Of a stretch of DNA of 64,000 nucleotides, positions 17,604 through 26,275 are shown in pieces (the first letter of the stretch is position 1; each line of letters begins with the position of its first letter). Both the position numbers and the translations under genes were made by a program. The notes under the pieces were generated by a model. The model searched no databases. It was not told where the DNA came from and saw only the letters and a list, made by a program, of their open reading frames with translations. This DNA comes from an uncultured Blautia sp. (lineage in GTDB: Bacteria; Bacillota; Clostridia; Lachnospirales; Lachnospiraceae), in NCBI RefSeq assembly GCF_934371575.1, contig NZ_CAKRNY010000011.1, positions 1 through 64,000 of the forward strand, written 5' to 3'.

Positions 17604-17653
17604 AAAATGCTCCTTTCTTCTTTTTGATTACATTAAGAAGAATAGAGCATTTT
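17604..17653 (-). promoter_or_regulatory. SD-masking, terminator-like hairpin before the secreted-protein gene
   Basis: On the minus strand AAAATGCTC (17653-17645) pairs with GAGCATTTT (17612-17604). A 2-nt internal loop and 8 more pairs (TTCTTCTT with AAGAAGAA) follow, with a 12-nt loop. The AGGAG Shine-Dalgarno (17614-17610) is inside the stem, and the T-run ends at the ATG. It could act as an attenuator or a translational switch. Confidence 0.6.
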
Positions 17654-17734
17654 CTTGTATTCCATATGTAAGTAATTTGTGATTTCTGTGAAGTTTCAAC
17701 TTAGAGCGTGTCTGAAACATGCGAATATGGAGAA

Positions 17735-19339
17735 TCATTGGAGGGATACGATCTCTGGCAACAATTCCATTTGGAAACACACACCCGCCTCTGTATTTCT
17801 CATCTCATACTCTGCCCCATGCTGTTCCAGAATCTCCCGTACAATATAAAGTCCCAGACCGCTGCCGCCGTTTTCGCGGTTACGGGAGAAATCTACGCGG
17901 TAAAAGGCATCAAACAAACGGGGAAGATCCTGTTGGCTTATGTGCACACCTGTGTTTTCCACTTCCAGAAGTATCTTCGCTGTATTTTTCATACTTTTCA
18001 ATTCTCTTGAATTTTGGCACCCTGAAACTTCTTTTAGTAGAAAAGAGTTAGATGTGGAAGAATCCACATTATAATCCGTGGATAATTTCACACTTATTCT
18101 CTCACCAGCAGGTGAATACCGTACTGCATTTACCAGAATATTCCGGACTGCAATCTCCATCAGTCCAGAATCTGCCATGCAGGGACACTTCTCTGGCAGA
18201 AAGATTTCCAGTTCCATATTCTTCTGCTCAAAAAGCTCGTTCAGGTCTGCCAGCTGAAGCCTCACCAGCTCTGCCATATCCATCTCTTTTTTCTTTAATG
18301 AGAAACCACAGGATTCCATTCTGGAAATCACCAGGATTTCCTGAACCATATTCTGCAAAGTAACCGTCACTTCTCTTGCCCGGGCAAGATATTTGTCCCG
18401 ATCCTTGTAGACTCCCACATTCTGTTCCATGCCTTCAATCTGCCCTTTTAGTATGGTCACAGGCGTTTTCAGCTCATGGGACGCTGCTGCAAAAAATTCC
18501 ATACGTTGCTGTTCCAGTTCCCGCTCCTGTTCCATCTCATCTTTCAGTTTGGCATTGGCTTCCCAAAGGCTGGACAAAGCCTGATCCAGGCTTTCCGCCA
18601 TTGTGTCAAGACTTCTGGATAAAACCCCAATTTCATCTATACGCTTCATATCAGTGCGCACCGAGAAATCCAGATTCGCCATTTTGTCAGAAGCCGCGCC
18701 CAACTTCTGCACTGGCTTTGACAAATATCTGGAATAAAAAAGAGCGATCAGCAAAGATACCGCAAAAACAGTAAGCAGCATCCACGGAAGGATCTGCCCC
18801 AATGCTTCCACTGCCTGATTCACAAGCTGGGTAGAGCCAAACACAAAAAGGGTATACTTATGATCTGTTCCTTTAAAAGCAACCTCATAACGTCCCATAG
18901 CCTGCTGTTCCATCTGCTCCACCATGGAAACACCTTCTTCTGTCTGGATATTATCTGCTTCCATAGTTTCTACTGTACTGGCAAATTCTTCTGACACCCC
19001 TTCACTGCTTTCTTCTATCTCTGAAGTTATCATCAGCGCATCCCCAAGTCCATTCCACTCCCTGACAATTCCACCATTTTCATCAAGAAGAACCACTCTA
19101 GACTGATTCGCACTGCTGAATTCTTCCATAACAGATAATGCATTTTCCAAAGTATATCCGGACAAAGATTCTGCCAGCTGCTTCGCCCTTGCTGCCAGCG
19201 TCCGGTTCAGGGAATCGGAATAGCTGCGCGGCATAAAAGCGGCCACGAAGCCATAGGAACCCCCGGATACAGCCATAAGGATCACCATGGTTAAAAGAAA
19301 TATTTTTACACTAATTCTGCTTTTTATGTATTTTATCAA
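17735..19339 (-). CDS. Sensor histidine kinase
   Basis: A 534-residue membrane kinase. TM1 is near residues 10-35, an extracytoplasmic sensor domain rich in Ser/Glu/Met spans about 36-185, and TM2 (ILPWMLLTVFAVSLLIALFY) follows. After it come HAMP, HisKA with ASHELKTPVT, and HATPase with GGSGLGLYIVREIL. The start is a TTG at 19339 that overlaps the 3' end of the response regulator by 29 nt, with GGTAGGAT upstream; no better start is seen. The signal is unknown. Confidence 0.92.
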   Translation of the reverse strand: MIKYIKSRISVKIFLLTMVILMAVSGGSYGFVAAFMPRSYSDSLNRTLAARAKQLAESLSGYTLENALSVMEEFSSANQSRVVLLDENGGIVREWNGLGDALMITSEIEESSEGVSEEFASTVETMEADNIQTEEGVSMVEQMEQQAMGRYEVAFKGTDHKYTLFVFGSTQLVNQAVEALGQILPWMLLTVFAVSLLIALFYSRYLSKPVQKLGAASDKMANLDFSVRTDMKRIDEIGVLSRSLDTMAESLDQALSSLWEANAKLKDEMEQERELEQQRMEFFAAASHELKTPVTILKGQIEGMEQNVGVYKDRDKYLARAREVTVTLQNMVQEILVISRMESCGFSLKKKEMDMAELVRLQLADLNELFEQKNMELEIFLPEKCPCMADSGLMEIAVRNILVNAVRYSPAGERISVKLSTDYNVDSSTSNSFLLKEVSGCQNSRELKSMKNTAKILLEVENTGVHISQQDLPRLFDAFYRVDFSRNRENGGSGLGLYIVREILEQHGAEYEMRNTEAGVCFQMELLPEIVSLQ

Positions 19340-20006
19340 TGCGATATCCTACCCCTCTGATGGTATCAATGTAATCCCCAGCCAGCTTTTTCCGAAGATT
19401 CTTAATGTGTGTATCCACAATCCGGTCTTCTCCAAAATAATCAGCACCCCACACAGCATCCAAAAGCTGATTCCTGGTTAGTACACGCCCCTTGTTCAAA
19501 AGGAACTCTCGCAAAAGTTCAAACTCTTTCTGGGTAAGCTCCACTTTTCGCTCTTCCTCCCACACCTGGTAACCGGAAGGATCCAGCTTTAAATCTCCAT
19601 ACTGTAATATCTCAGGGTTCTTCTCATCTGATAAATGTTTCCCACTGCGTCGCAGCACTGCCCCTATTTTCCGCAATAGTACCTGCGTTGAAAAAGGTTT
19701 TGTCACATACTCATCCACCTGAAGATCGTACCCTTTTATCTGGTAGGACTCATCATCCAGGGCGGTGAGCATGATCACCGGCACCAACGAAGATTTCCGA
19801 ATCAACTCCAACACCCCAAAGCCATCGATTTTAGGCAACATCACGTCCAGAAGAACCAAATCAATTTTCTCTTTTTCCTCCTCGTACAGATTAATAGCTT
19901 CCACCCCATCAGAGGCACAAAACACCTGATATCCTGCCTCTTCCAGATAATTTTTTAACAATTCCTGTATATCAAATTCATCTTCCACCACAAAAATATA
20001 ACTCAT
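19311..20006 (-). CDS. OmpR/PhoB-family response regulator
   Basis: A 231-residue regulator. The receiver domain (1-120) has the acidic pocket EDEFD, the phosphoacceptor Asp in LLDVMLPKIDG, and the conserved Lys in VTKPF. The DNA-binding winged helix (about 135-228) has LTQKEFELLREFLLNKG and VDTHIKNLRKKL. It is the first gene of the two-component operon. Direct repeats upstream suggest autoregulation. Confidence 0.95.
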   Translation of the reverse strand: MSYIFVVEDEFDIQELLKNYLEEAGYQVFCASDGVEAINLYEEEKEKIDLVLLDVMLPKIDGFGVLELIRKSSLVPVIMLTALDDESYQIKGYDLQVDEYVTKPFSTQVLLRKIGAVLRRSGKHLSDEKNPEILQYGDLKLDPSGYQVWEEERKVELTQKEFELLREFLLNKGRVLTRNQLLDAVWGADYFGEDRIVDTHIKNLRKKLAGDYIDTIRGVGYRIDKIHKKQN

Positions 20007-20146
20007 TTTCTCTCCCCATATCTGGCAAATTTCCCCAAGCCCTATTTCTTTTATTTTCCTATAAACAGTTGCGCAATAGATTTCATAATACTTGGGGCGT
20101 GCAAAAAAATCTGATTTACCATTGCGGACCTTGACACATTATTCGC

Positions 20147-20179
20147 AGTATACCACGTCTATATGGAGTTTATATGGAG
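20147..20179 (-). promoter_or_regulatory. Probable autoregulated promoter of the two-component operon
   Basis: Two copies of CTCCATATA on the minus strand (20179-20171 and 20168-20160) are spaced 11 bp apart, one helical turn. They cover the -35 position of a TATACT -10 box (20152-20147). OmpR-family regulators typically bind such tandem repeats. Confidence 0.5.
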
Positions 20180-20180
20180 A

Positions 20181-20873
20181 TTATGAATTTTCTTCCTCAT
20201 CTTCCAGAATTCGCAATCCTGCGGTATCCGTTACAGGAAGGGAAAATACGATGGTTCCGGCCTTGGAAGTAATCCCGGCCTTTTCCATGATGGCACTCAT
20301 AATGGCATTTTTTTGCTCGGTTTTTGCCACAATAAAGAGCACCTCTTTTTCTGAAACCAGGGAAACTCCAAGGAACTGCTCTGCCCGTTTCATTCCTACT
20401 CCTTTTCCATGAAGAACAGTTCCGCCGGTTGCACCGCCCTCCTCTGCTGCTTTCATTACCTGGGTATTATATCCGTAATTGGCAATGGCCACAATCAGTT
20501 CATGCTTTGTCTCTTTCAATGTACTTTCCTCCTCTCTTACAAGCTCCTGTCCCTGAATGAGAAAACCCAGTTCCCGTTTTCCTCCAATACTGCTCATAGG
20601 AATCGTAAACACAATCCCGGTTCCGGGCACGTCGATCCGAAGCTGATTCTGTAAACCTTTTTTCAGTTTTTTCCAGGTGGACGCCGTCACAAATTGAAAA
20701 CAAATACTTTTCTCATCATCTTCCAGTCCTATATAATCAAGAATGGAACTTGCGGCAGTTCCCATGCCAAGGGAAACTGTCCCTACATCCACCCTGTTTT
20801 CCCTGTAAAGCGTTGCAAATTTCGACATGTATTTTCGGTTGGTGATGGTAACCATCATGTATAGTTCGCTCAT
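20181..20873 (-). CDS. Tandem PII-like regulatory protein
   Basis: A 230-residue protein made of two PII (GlnB/GlnK)-like units. The N-terminal unit is at about 1-105 and the C-terminal unit at about 115-220. The latter has the PII-like GGTVLHGKGVG and the end GTIVFSLPVTDTAGLRI. Single PII proteins are ~112 residues and trimerise, so a fused pair is unusual. The T-loops do not show the uridylylated Tyr motif of GlnB. It lies 108 nt downstream of the DUF1538 stop on the same strand and is probably its regulator. The ligand is unknown; an adenylate nucleotide is the family precedent. Confidence 0.82.
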   Translation of the reverse strand: MSELYMMVTITNRKYMSKFATLYRENRVDVGTVSLGMGTAASSILDYIGLEDDEKSICFQFVTASTWKKLKKGLQNQLRIDVPGTGIVFTIPMSSIGGKRELGFLIQGQELVREEESTLKETKHELIVAIANYGYNTQVMKAAEEGGATGGTVLHGKGVGMKRAEQFLGVSLVSEKEVLFIVAKTEQKNAIMSAIMEKAGITSKAGTIVFSLPVTDTAGLRILEDEEENS

Positions 20874-20981
20874 AGATGATTCCTTTCTTTATAAAGTTCG
20901 CTGCTGTCCATAATCTTCCCAGAATGTTAACCACTCTTTTTTCGCAAGAGATGCGTCATAATTCCATTCCTGCCTTCCTCT

Positions 20982-22586
20982 TTATAGCTCTATAATTTCT
21001 GTATCTCCCAGTTCTTCAAATAATTCTGCCACTGAAATGGCTTCCACCGGTATTTTGTCCGCAGACAAATCCTTCTCCCTGCTGCCAAGCTCGCCTCCTT
21101 TTACCCGGTAAACAAGTCCCAGCACCTGCAGGGTGATAAGCGGTGTCATAGCAACCATTGCTACTACACCAAAAGCATCTGTCACAATATTTCCTCCCAC
21201 TGCTTCGCATGCTCCCTGAGCAAGAGGAAGGAGAAAGGTTGCTGTCATAGGTCCGGAGGCAACACCGCCAGAGTCAAATGCAATAGCGGTAAAAATTTTG
21301 GGCACAAACAGGCTGAGAATTAAAGCAATGGCATAACCTGGCACCAGAAAATAGAAAATGGAGATTCCGGTCAGCACCCTGAGCATGGAAATTCCAACAG
21401 AGACTGCCACGCCCACAGACAGACCAATCTGAATAGATTTCCCGGAAATTGCTCCGTCAGTCAGTTCCTCAACCTGCTTCATCAGCACATATACCGCTGG
21501 CTCGGCTTTTACGATAAAGTAACCGATCACCATTCCAAGCGGCACAAGAATCCATTTGTAGGTCAGTTGTCCCAGTACCATTCCCAGATAATTTCCAGCA
21601 GGAATAAACCCTACATTTGCCCCGGTAAGAAACAGCACAAGTCCTATGTATGTATAAAATAAGCCGATACAGATTTTAATCAGCATATTTTTATTCAATT
21701 TTAATGAAACAATCTGGAAAATTCCAAAGAATGCCACAATCGGAAAAAGAGAGATTGCAATCTCTTTGAAGTATTTCGGCAGTGCAACCGCAAATAATCT
21801 GCCCAGTTCTATAGAATTTTCCACTTCGGAAACTACTTCCAACGCAGCATTGCCTTCCGTGTGATACATAAGTCCCAATATCAGGACTGCTAAAATAGGT
21901 CCAATGGAACACAGGGCAACAAGACCGAAACTGTCGTCTCCTGCATGTTTATCATTACGAATGGATGCAATACCAACACCCAATGCCATAATAAAGGGTA
22001 CTGTCATAGGTCCTGTGGTCACACCGCCGGAATCAAATGCCACAGCCAGGAAATTCTCCGGAACGAACATGGCTAATACAAATACAAAAATATAAAAGCT
22101 GAATAACAATGGCGGCAGCGCAATCCCAAAAAGAATACGCATTAATGCCACAACAAGAAACGCGCCAACACCAAGTGCTACGGATAAGATCAGCACAAGA
22201 TTGGGCACAGAAGAAACCTGTTCTGCAAGAACCTGCAGATCCGGTTCAGATATTGTGATAATAAAACCCAGAATAAAACCGATAATTACAATAAAGCCTA
22301 ATTTTTTCGTGCGAAGCATGCTGCCTCCCACATGTTCTCCCATGGGTGTCATGGACAATTCCGCTCCCATAGAGAAAAAGATCATTCCAAGGATCACAAG
22401 CACGGACCCTACCAGAAATTCCACCAGGATACCTGGGGACAAAGCAGCCACGGTAAAGCCGAGTATCAGTACGATCAGCACAATAGGAAGGACTGCACTG
22501 ACAGATTCTCTTGCTTTTTCTTCTGCATTTTCTTTCAAAACAGAACGATGAGATTGAATGTCTTTAATCAGTTTTCTTTTTTCCAC
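20982..22586 (-). CDS. Tandem DUF1538 membrane protein, probable ion transporter
   Basis: A 534-residue polytopic protein with two homologous DUF1538 halves. Each carries the motif AFDSGGV(T/A)(T/S)GPMT, at about residue 200 and about 450, next to hydrophobic helices. DUF1538 proteins have been linked to cation/proton exchange in other bacteria, which I cite as family knowledge only. The start is a GTG at 22586 because GGAGG lies 5 nt before it; the in-frame ATG codons at 22598 and 22634 have no ribosome binding site. Its partner is the PII-like gene downstream. Confidence 0.83.
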   Translation of the reverse strand: MEKRKLIKDIQSHRSVLKENAEEKARESVSAVLPIVLIVLILGFTVAALSPGILVEFLVGSVLVILGMIFFSMGAELSMTPMGEHVGGSMLRTKKLGFIVIIGFILGFIITISEPDLQVLAEQVSSVPNLVLILSVALGVGAFLVVALMRILFGIALPPLLFSFYIFVFVLAMFVPENFLAVAFDSGGVTTGPMTVPFIMALGVGIASIRNDKHAGDDSFGLVALCSIGPILAVLILGLMYHTEGNAALEVVSEVENSIELGRLFAVALPKYFKEIAISLFPIVAFFGIFQIVSLKLNKNMLIKICIGLFYTYIGLVLFLTGANVGFIPAGNYLGMVLGQLTYKWILVPLGMVIGYFIVKAEPAVYVLMKQVEELTDGAISGKSIQIGLSVGVAVSVGISMLRVLTGISIFYFLVPGYAIALILSLFVPKIFTAIAFDSGGVASGPMTATFLLPLAQGACEAVGGNIVTDAFGVVAMVAMTPLITLQVLGLVYRVKGGELGSREKDLSADKIPVEAISVAELFEELGDTEIIEL

Positions 22587-22772
22587 ATATACCTCCATTT
22601 CAGAATATTTCACTGTAGTTACTCTGGAGCGCACTATACAAGCATTCTGTAGTCTGTACGCTCCAATCTGTTTCCTGATATGGATTATTGTAACATTTTC
22701 CCATAGGGTTAGTCATCTATAAAACGAAGATATATTCTTAATTTTTTGTAAACTGATTGTGGTTTTCTCCCA

Positions 22773-23858
22773 TCACCCTTTGATCACACCACCGCCGATA
22801 ACAACATCACCGTCATATAATACGGCTGCCTGACCTTTTGTGATGGCACGCTGGGGCTCGTCAAAGATAATGTGCACGCTGCGCTCTCCTGTAACCTTTA
22901 CAGTTGCCCACTGCTCTTTCTGACGATAGCGCACTTTTGCTTTTGCACGGAATTCTGCCGGAGGATTCTCAAAGGAGATAAAGTTGAAATCCTCTACATC
23001 CAGTTCCCGGTGGAACAGATCTTCATTATCACCAAGAATCACACGGTTTTCTTCCGGGCAGATCTTCGTAACATAAACCGGCTTGCCTGCTGCAATGCCC
23101 AGGCCCTTTCGCTGGCCTACGGTATAACTGATAATCCCTTTATGCTGACCAAGGATATTTCCGTCTTTGTCCGTGAAATCACCGGCAGGATAATCCTTTC
23201 CTGTAAAACGACGGATAAAACCGGCATAATCTCCATCCGGAACAAAGCAGATATCCTGGCTGTCAGGTTTATCCGCATTATAAAAGCTCTGCTCATCTGC
23301 GATCATACGTGTCTGATTCTTATTCATATTCCCAAGAGGAAACATGGTATGTGCCAGCTGCTCCTGGGTAAGGGAATAGAGGACATAGCTCTGGTCTTTT
23401 CCTGGATCTGCCGCTTTTTTCAGAAGATATCTGCCATCGTCACGCTGCTCAATTCTGGCATAATGACCGGTTACTACGTAATGGCAGCCCAGCTCTTTGG
23501 CACGATGATAAAGGCTGTCAAATTTCAGATAACGGTTACAATCAATACAGGGATTGGGCGTAGCGCCGTTTTCATATGCTGATACAAAACGATCCATAAC
23601 CTGTTTTTTAAAATCTGCTGTGAAATTAAACACATAATAGGGAATGCCAAGACGATGTGCCACACTTCTTGCATCCTCTACGTCATCCAGAGAACAGCAG
23701 CTTTTTTTGCGGCTGACCCCTGCGTCTTCATTCTGAAAAAGCTTCATGGTAACACCGATGCAGTCGTATCCATGTTCTTTCATCAGATAAGCGGCTACCG
23801 AAGAATCTACGCCGCCGCTCATGGCGATCAATGCTTTTTTCATGTTGTCTGATTCCAT
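22773..23858 (-). CDS. mnmA: tRNA-specific 2-thiouridylase
   Basis: A 361-residue enzyme that makes 2-thiouridine at tRNA position 34 with ATP and a persulfide donor. It has the PP-loop AMSGGVDSSVAAYLM, the catalytic Cys regions NPCIDCN and QDICFVPDGD, and the C-terminal VRYRQ barrel. The start at 23858 has GAGG 10 nt upstream. The cysteine desulfurase gene directly upstream (53 nt gap) is the likely sulfur source. Confidence 0.96.
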   Translation of the reverse strand: MESDNMKKALIAMSGGVDSSVAAYLMKEHGYDCIGVTMKLFQNEDAGVSRKKSCCSLDDVEDARSVAHRLGIPYYVFNFTADFKKQVMDRFVSAYENGATPNPCIDCNRYLKFDSLYHRAKELGCHYVVTGHYARIEQRDDGRYLLKKAADPGKDQSYVLYSLTQEQLAHTMFPLGNMNKNQTRMIADEQSFYNADKPDSQDICFVPDGDYAGFIRRFTGKDYPAGDFTDKDGNILGQHKGIISYTVGQRKGLGIAAGKPVYVTKICPEENRVILGDNEDLFHRELDVEDFNFISFENPPAEFRAKAKVRYRQKEQWATVKVTGERSVHIIFDEPQRAITKGQAAVLYDGDVVIGGGVIKG

Positions 23859-23911
23859 ACTTTTTATACCTCGCAATATCAAAAGCTTAATGTTTAACTC
23901 ATGTGAAAATT

Positions 23912-25060
23912 TTATACTGGAACAGAAGTGAGCTGTTCTACCACCTGGGGAATTACTTCCAGCATATAATCAATTTCCTCTTCTGTGTTCGTACTGTCAA
24001 GGCTGATCCGAAGAGATCCCTGCGCAGCTTCAGGAGTGCGTCCCAAAGCCAGAAGAACATGACTCGGATCCAAAGCCCCGGAAGCACAGGCTGAACCTGA
24101 GGAGGCACAAATCCCCTTGCCATCCAGCAAAAGAAGAAGGCTTTCTCCTGAAACGCCTTCAAAACAGAAACTCACATTTCCCGGAAGACGATTCCTGACA
24201 GAACCATTTAAAATGCTGTTGGGAATCCTGAAAAGTCCCTGAATCAGCCGATCCCGCATGGCAGTAATTTTCACTGCCTGTTCTTTCATTGATCCACACT
24301 CTTCTTCCAATGCCGCTGCCATTCCCATAATGGCAGGAACATTTTCCGTACCAGGACGTTTTCCCCGTTCCTGTCCGCCGCCTTCCATGATAGTGGTCAG
24401 TTCAATACCTTTTTTTGCATACAAAACTCCAATTCCTTTCGGTCCGTGGAATTTGTGGGCAGAAAGGGATAACAGATCAATATTCTGTTTTTTTACATTT
24501 ACCGGAATATGACCAACCGCCTGCACAGCATCTGTATGAAAAAGAATGCCATGGTCACGGCAGACCTTCCCGATTTCTTCCACAGGCAGAATGGAACCGA
24601 TCTCATTATTGGCAAACATAGCTGTGACAAGACAGGTGTCAGGCCGAACAGCTTCTTCCACCTGTGCTGCCGTAATATTCCCTTCGGGTCCTACATCCAG
24701 AAGCTGAACCTCAAACCCCTGTTCTTGCAGACGCCTTAATGTATGAAGCACTGCATGATGCTCAAAAGCAGTGGAAATTATATGCTTTTTGTTCTGCTTT
24801 GCTCCAAGCATGACGGCAGACAGAATTGCCTGATTATCCGATTCTGTTCCACCGGATGTAAAAAAAATCTCCTTCGGCATACAGCCAAGACACCGGGCAA
24901 TCTGCTCTCTTGCTGTCTGAAGGGCATTATTTGCCTCCATTCCAACCTGGTGAATACTGGAAGGGTTTCCATAAATATCTTCCATCGCAGAAATCATGGC
25001 ATTCTTCGCTGTCTGACTTATTTTTGTAGTTGCTGCATTATCTGCATAAATTCTGAACAT
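23912..25060 (-). CDS. Cysteine desulfurase (NifS/IscS class V aminotransferase)
   Basis: A 382-residue PLP enzyme that moves sulfur from cysteine to an enzyme persulfide. The PLP lysine is in SLSAHKFHGPKG and the reactive cysteine in SGSACASGALDPSHVL. The N-terminal YADNAATTK motif is typical. No iscU/nifU scaffold is adjacent, so with mnmA downstream it may serve tRNA thiolation rather than general Fe-S assembly. Confidence 0.95.
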   Translation of the reverse strand: MFRIYADNAATTKISQTAKNAMISAMEDIYGNPSSIHQVGMEANNALQTAREQIARCLGCMPKEIFFTSGGTESDNQAILSAVMLGAKQNKKHIISTAFEHHAVLHTLRRLQEQGFEVQLLDVGPEGNITAAQVEEAVRPDTCLVTAMFANNEIGSILPVEEIGKVCRDHGILFHTDAVQAVGHIPVNVKKQNIDLLSLSAHKFHGPKGIGVLYAKKGIELTTIMEGGGQERGKRPGTENVPAIMGMAAALEEECGSMKEQAVKITAMRDRLIQGLFRIPNSILNGSVRNRLPGNVSFCFEGVSGESLLLLLDGKGICASSGSACASGALDPSHVLLALGRTPEAAQGSLRISLDSTNTEEEIDYMLEVIPQVVEQLTSVPV

Positions 25061-25092
25061 ACCTGAAAAACCTCTTTATTGCCATTTTAACA

Positions 25093-26265
25093 TTACATTC
25101 CAAGCAGCATTACATTTCTCAGCTTTCTTGTGAGATCAAATGTACCTGCGTCTTTTTTCTGCATCATCATGAGAATGGTCATATTCTCTTTAGGCAGATT
25201 GGCAAAATAACAGCCAAGCCAGCCATCCCAGCCATATTCTCCCTCACTTGCTGCAAAAGGTGCTTTCCATGAATCTGTCATCACACGCATCAGGTTTCCG
25301 TAAGAATATCCATTCATTTCCCACCATTTGTCAAACCAGTCCTGCTGACAGCCTGTAAGCCTGTGAGATGTCATATATTCCACTGTACCGGGCTTTAAGA
25401 TCTGTTTTCCATGGAAATTTCCTTTATTCAAAAGCATGACTGCAAATCTGGAATAATCATCAATAGTAGATACAAGACCAGCACCGCCGGCTTCATATGC
25501 CGGAGGCACATCCATTGCAAAACGGATTCCAAGACTGTTCTCCCGGTACTCTTTTATTTCTCCGTCAGTCTGTTCATAGGTCACAGCCAGTCTGTCCAGC
25601 TTCTCACCTGGAACAAAAAATCCGGTATCCTTCATTCCAAGAGGTTCGAAAAACTCTTTTTTCAGGAATTCACCATATTTCAAACCAGAAGCCTTCTCCA
25701 CAACTGCTGCCAGAATATCTGCAGACACACCGTATTTCCACCGTTCACCCGGCTGAAATTCCAGTGGGCATTTTCCAATCCTGTCTGCAAATTCCAGTGT
25801 GGTCACCGGATGCTCTGTATCCAGACGTTTATGAACTTCTTCAAACACATTTCCGGCAGCATATTCTGCTGCACTGCTGTTTCCCCCGTAGGTCAGGCCT
25901 CCGGTCATGGACAGCAGATGATAGACTGTCACATTATGCCACACTGGCTCCAGACCGCCCGGAACAGAAACCATCTGATCTGCAAATCCTGGAATGTATT
26001 TGGACACAGGATCCGCCAGATCAATAATGCCTCTCTCAAATAAAAGCATGACCGCAGCTGCCGTAACAGGTTTGGTCATGGAAAAAAGCCGGAAAATGGT
26101 ATCACGTTTAAGCTTCTTTTCTGCGGCTTTATCTGCATAACCGCATTCAAGATACACTTCCTCCTGACCATCCTTCACAACCATCATATTCATACCGGCA
26201 ATCTGGTTGTTCTCAACTGCCTGGTTCATTATCTGCCAAAGCTGTTTCTTTGTCTCTTCTCTCAT
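25093..26265 (-). CDS. Serine hydrolase, class C beta-lactamase-related
   Basis: A 390-residue protein of the beta-lactamase/esterase family. The SxxK motif is in FSMTKPVTAAAVM and the Tyr motif is YGVS in WKYGVSADILAA. No signal peptide is visible, which suggests an intracellular esterase or peptidase rather than a resistance enzyme. ATG 26265 has GGAGG 6 nt upstream. It starts 10 nt after the cls stop. Confidence 0.88.
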   Translation of the reverse strand: MREETKKQLWQIMNQAVENNQIAGMNMMVVKDGQEEVYLECGYADKAAEKKLKRDTIFRLFSMTKPVTAAAVMLLFERGIIDLADPVSKYIPGFADQMVSVPGGLEPVWHNVTVYHLLSMTGGLTYGGNSSAAEYAAGNVFEEVHKRLDTEHPVTTLEFADRIGKCPLEFQPGERWKYGVSADILAAVVEKASGLKYGEFLKKEFFEPLGMKDTGFFVPGEKLDRLAVTYEQTDGEIKEYRENSLGIRFAMDVPPAYEAGGAGLVSTIDDYSRFAVMLLNKGNFHGKQILKPGTVEYMTSHRLTGCQQDWFDKWWEMNGYSYGNLMRVMTDSWKAPFAASEGEYGWDGWLGCYFANLPKENMTILMMMQKKDAGTFDLTRKLRNVMLLGM

Positions 26266-26275
26266 GTCCGGCCTC

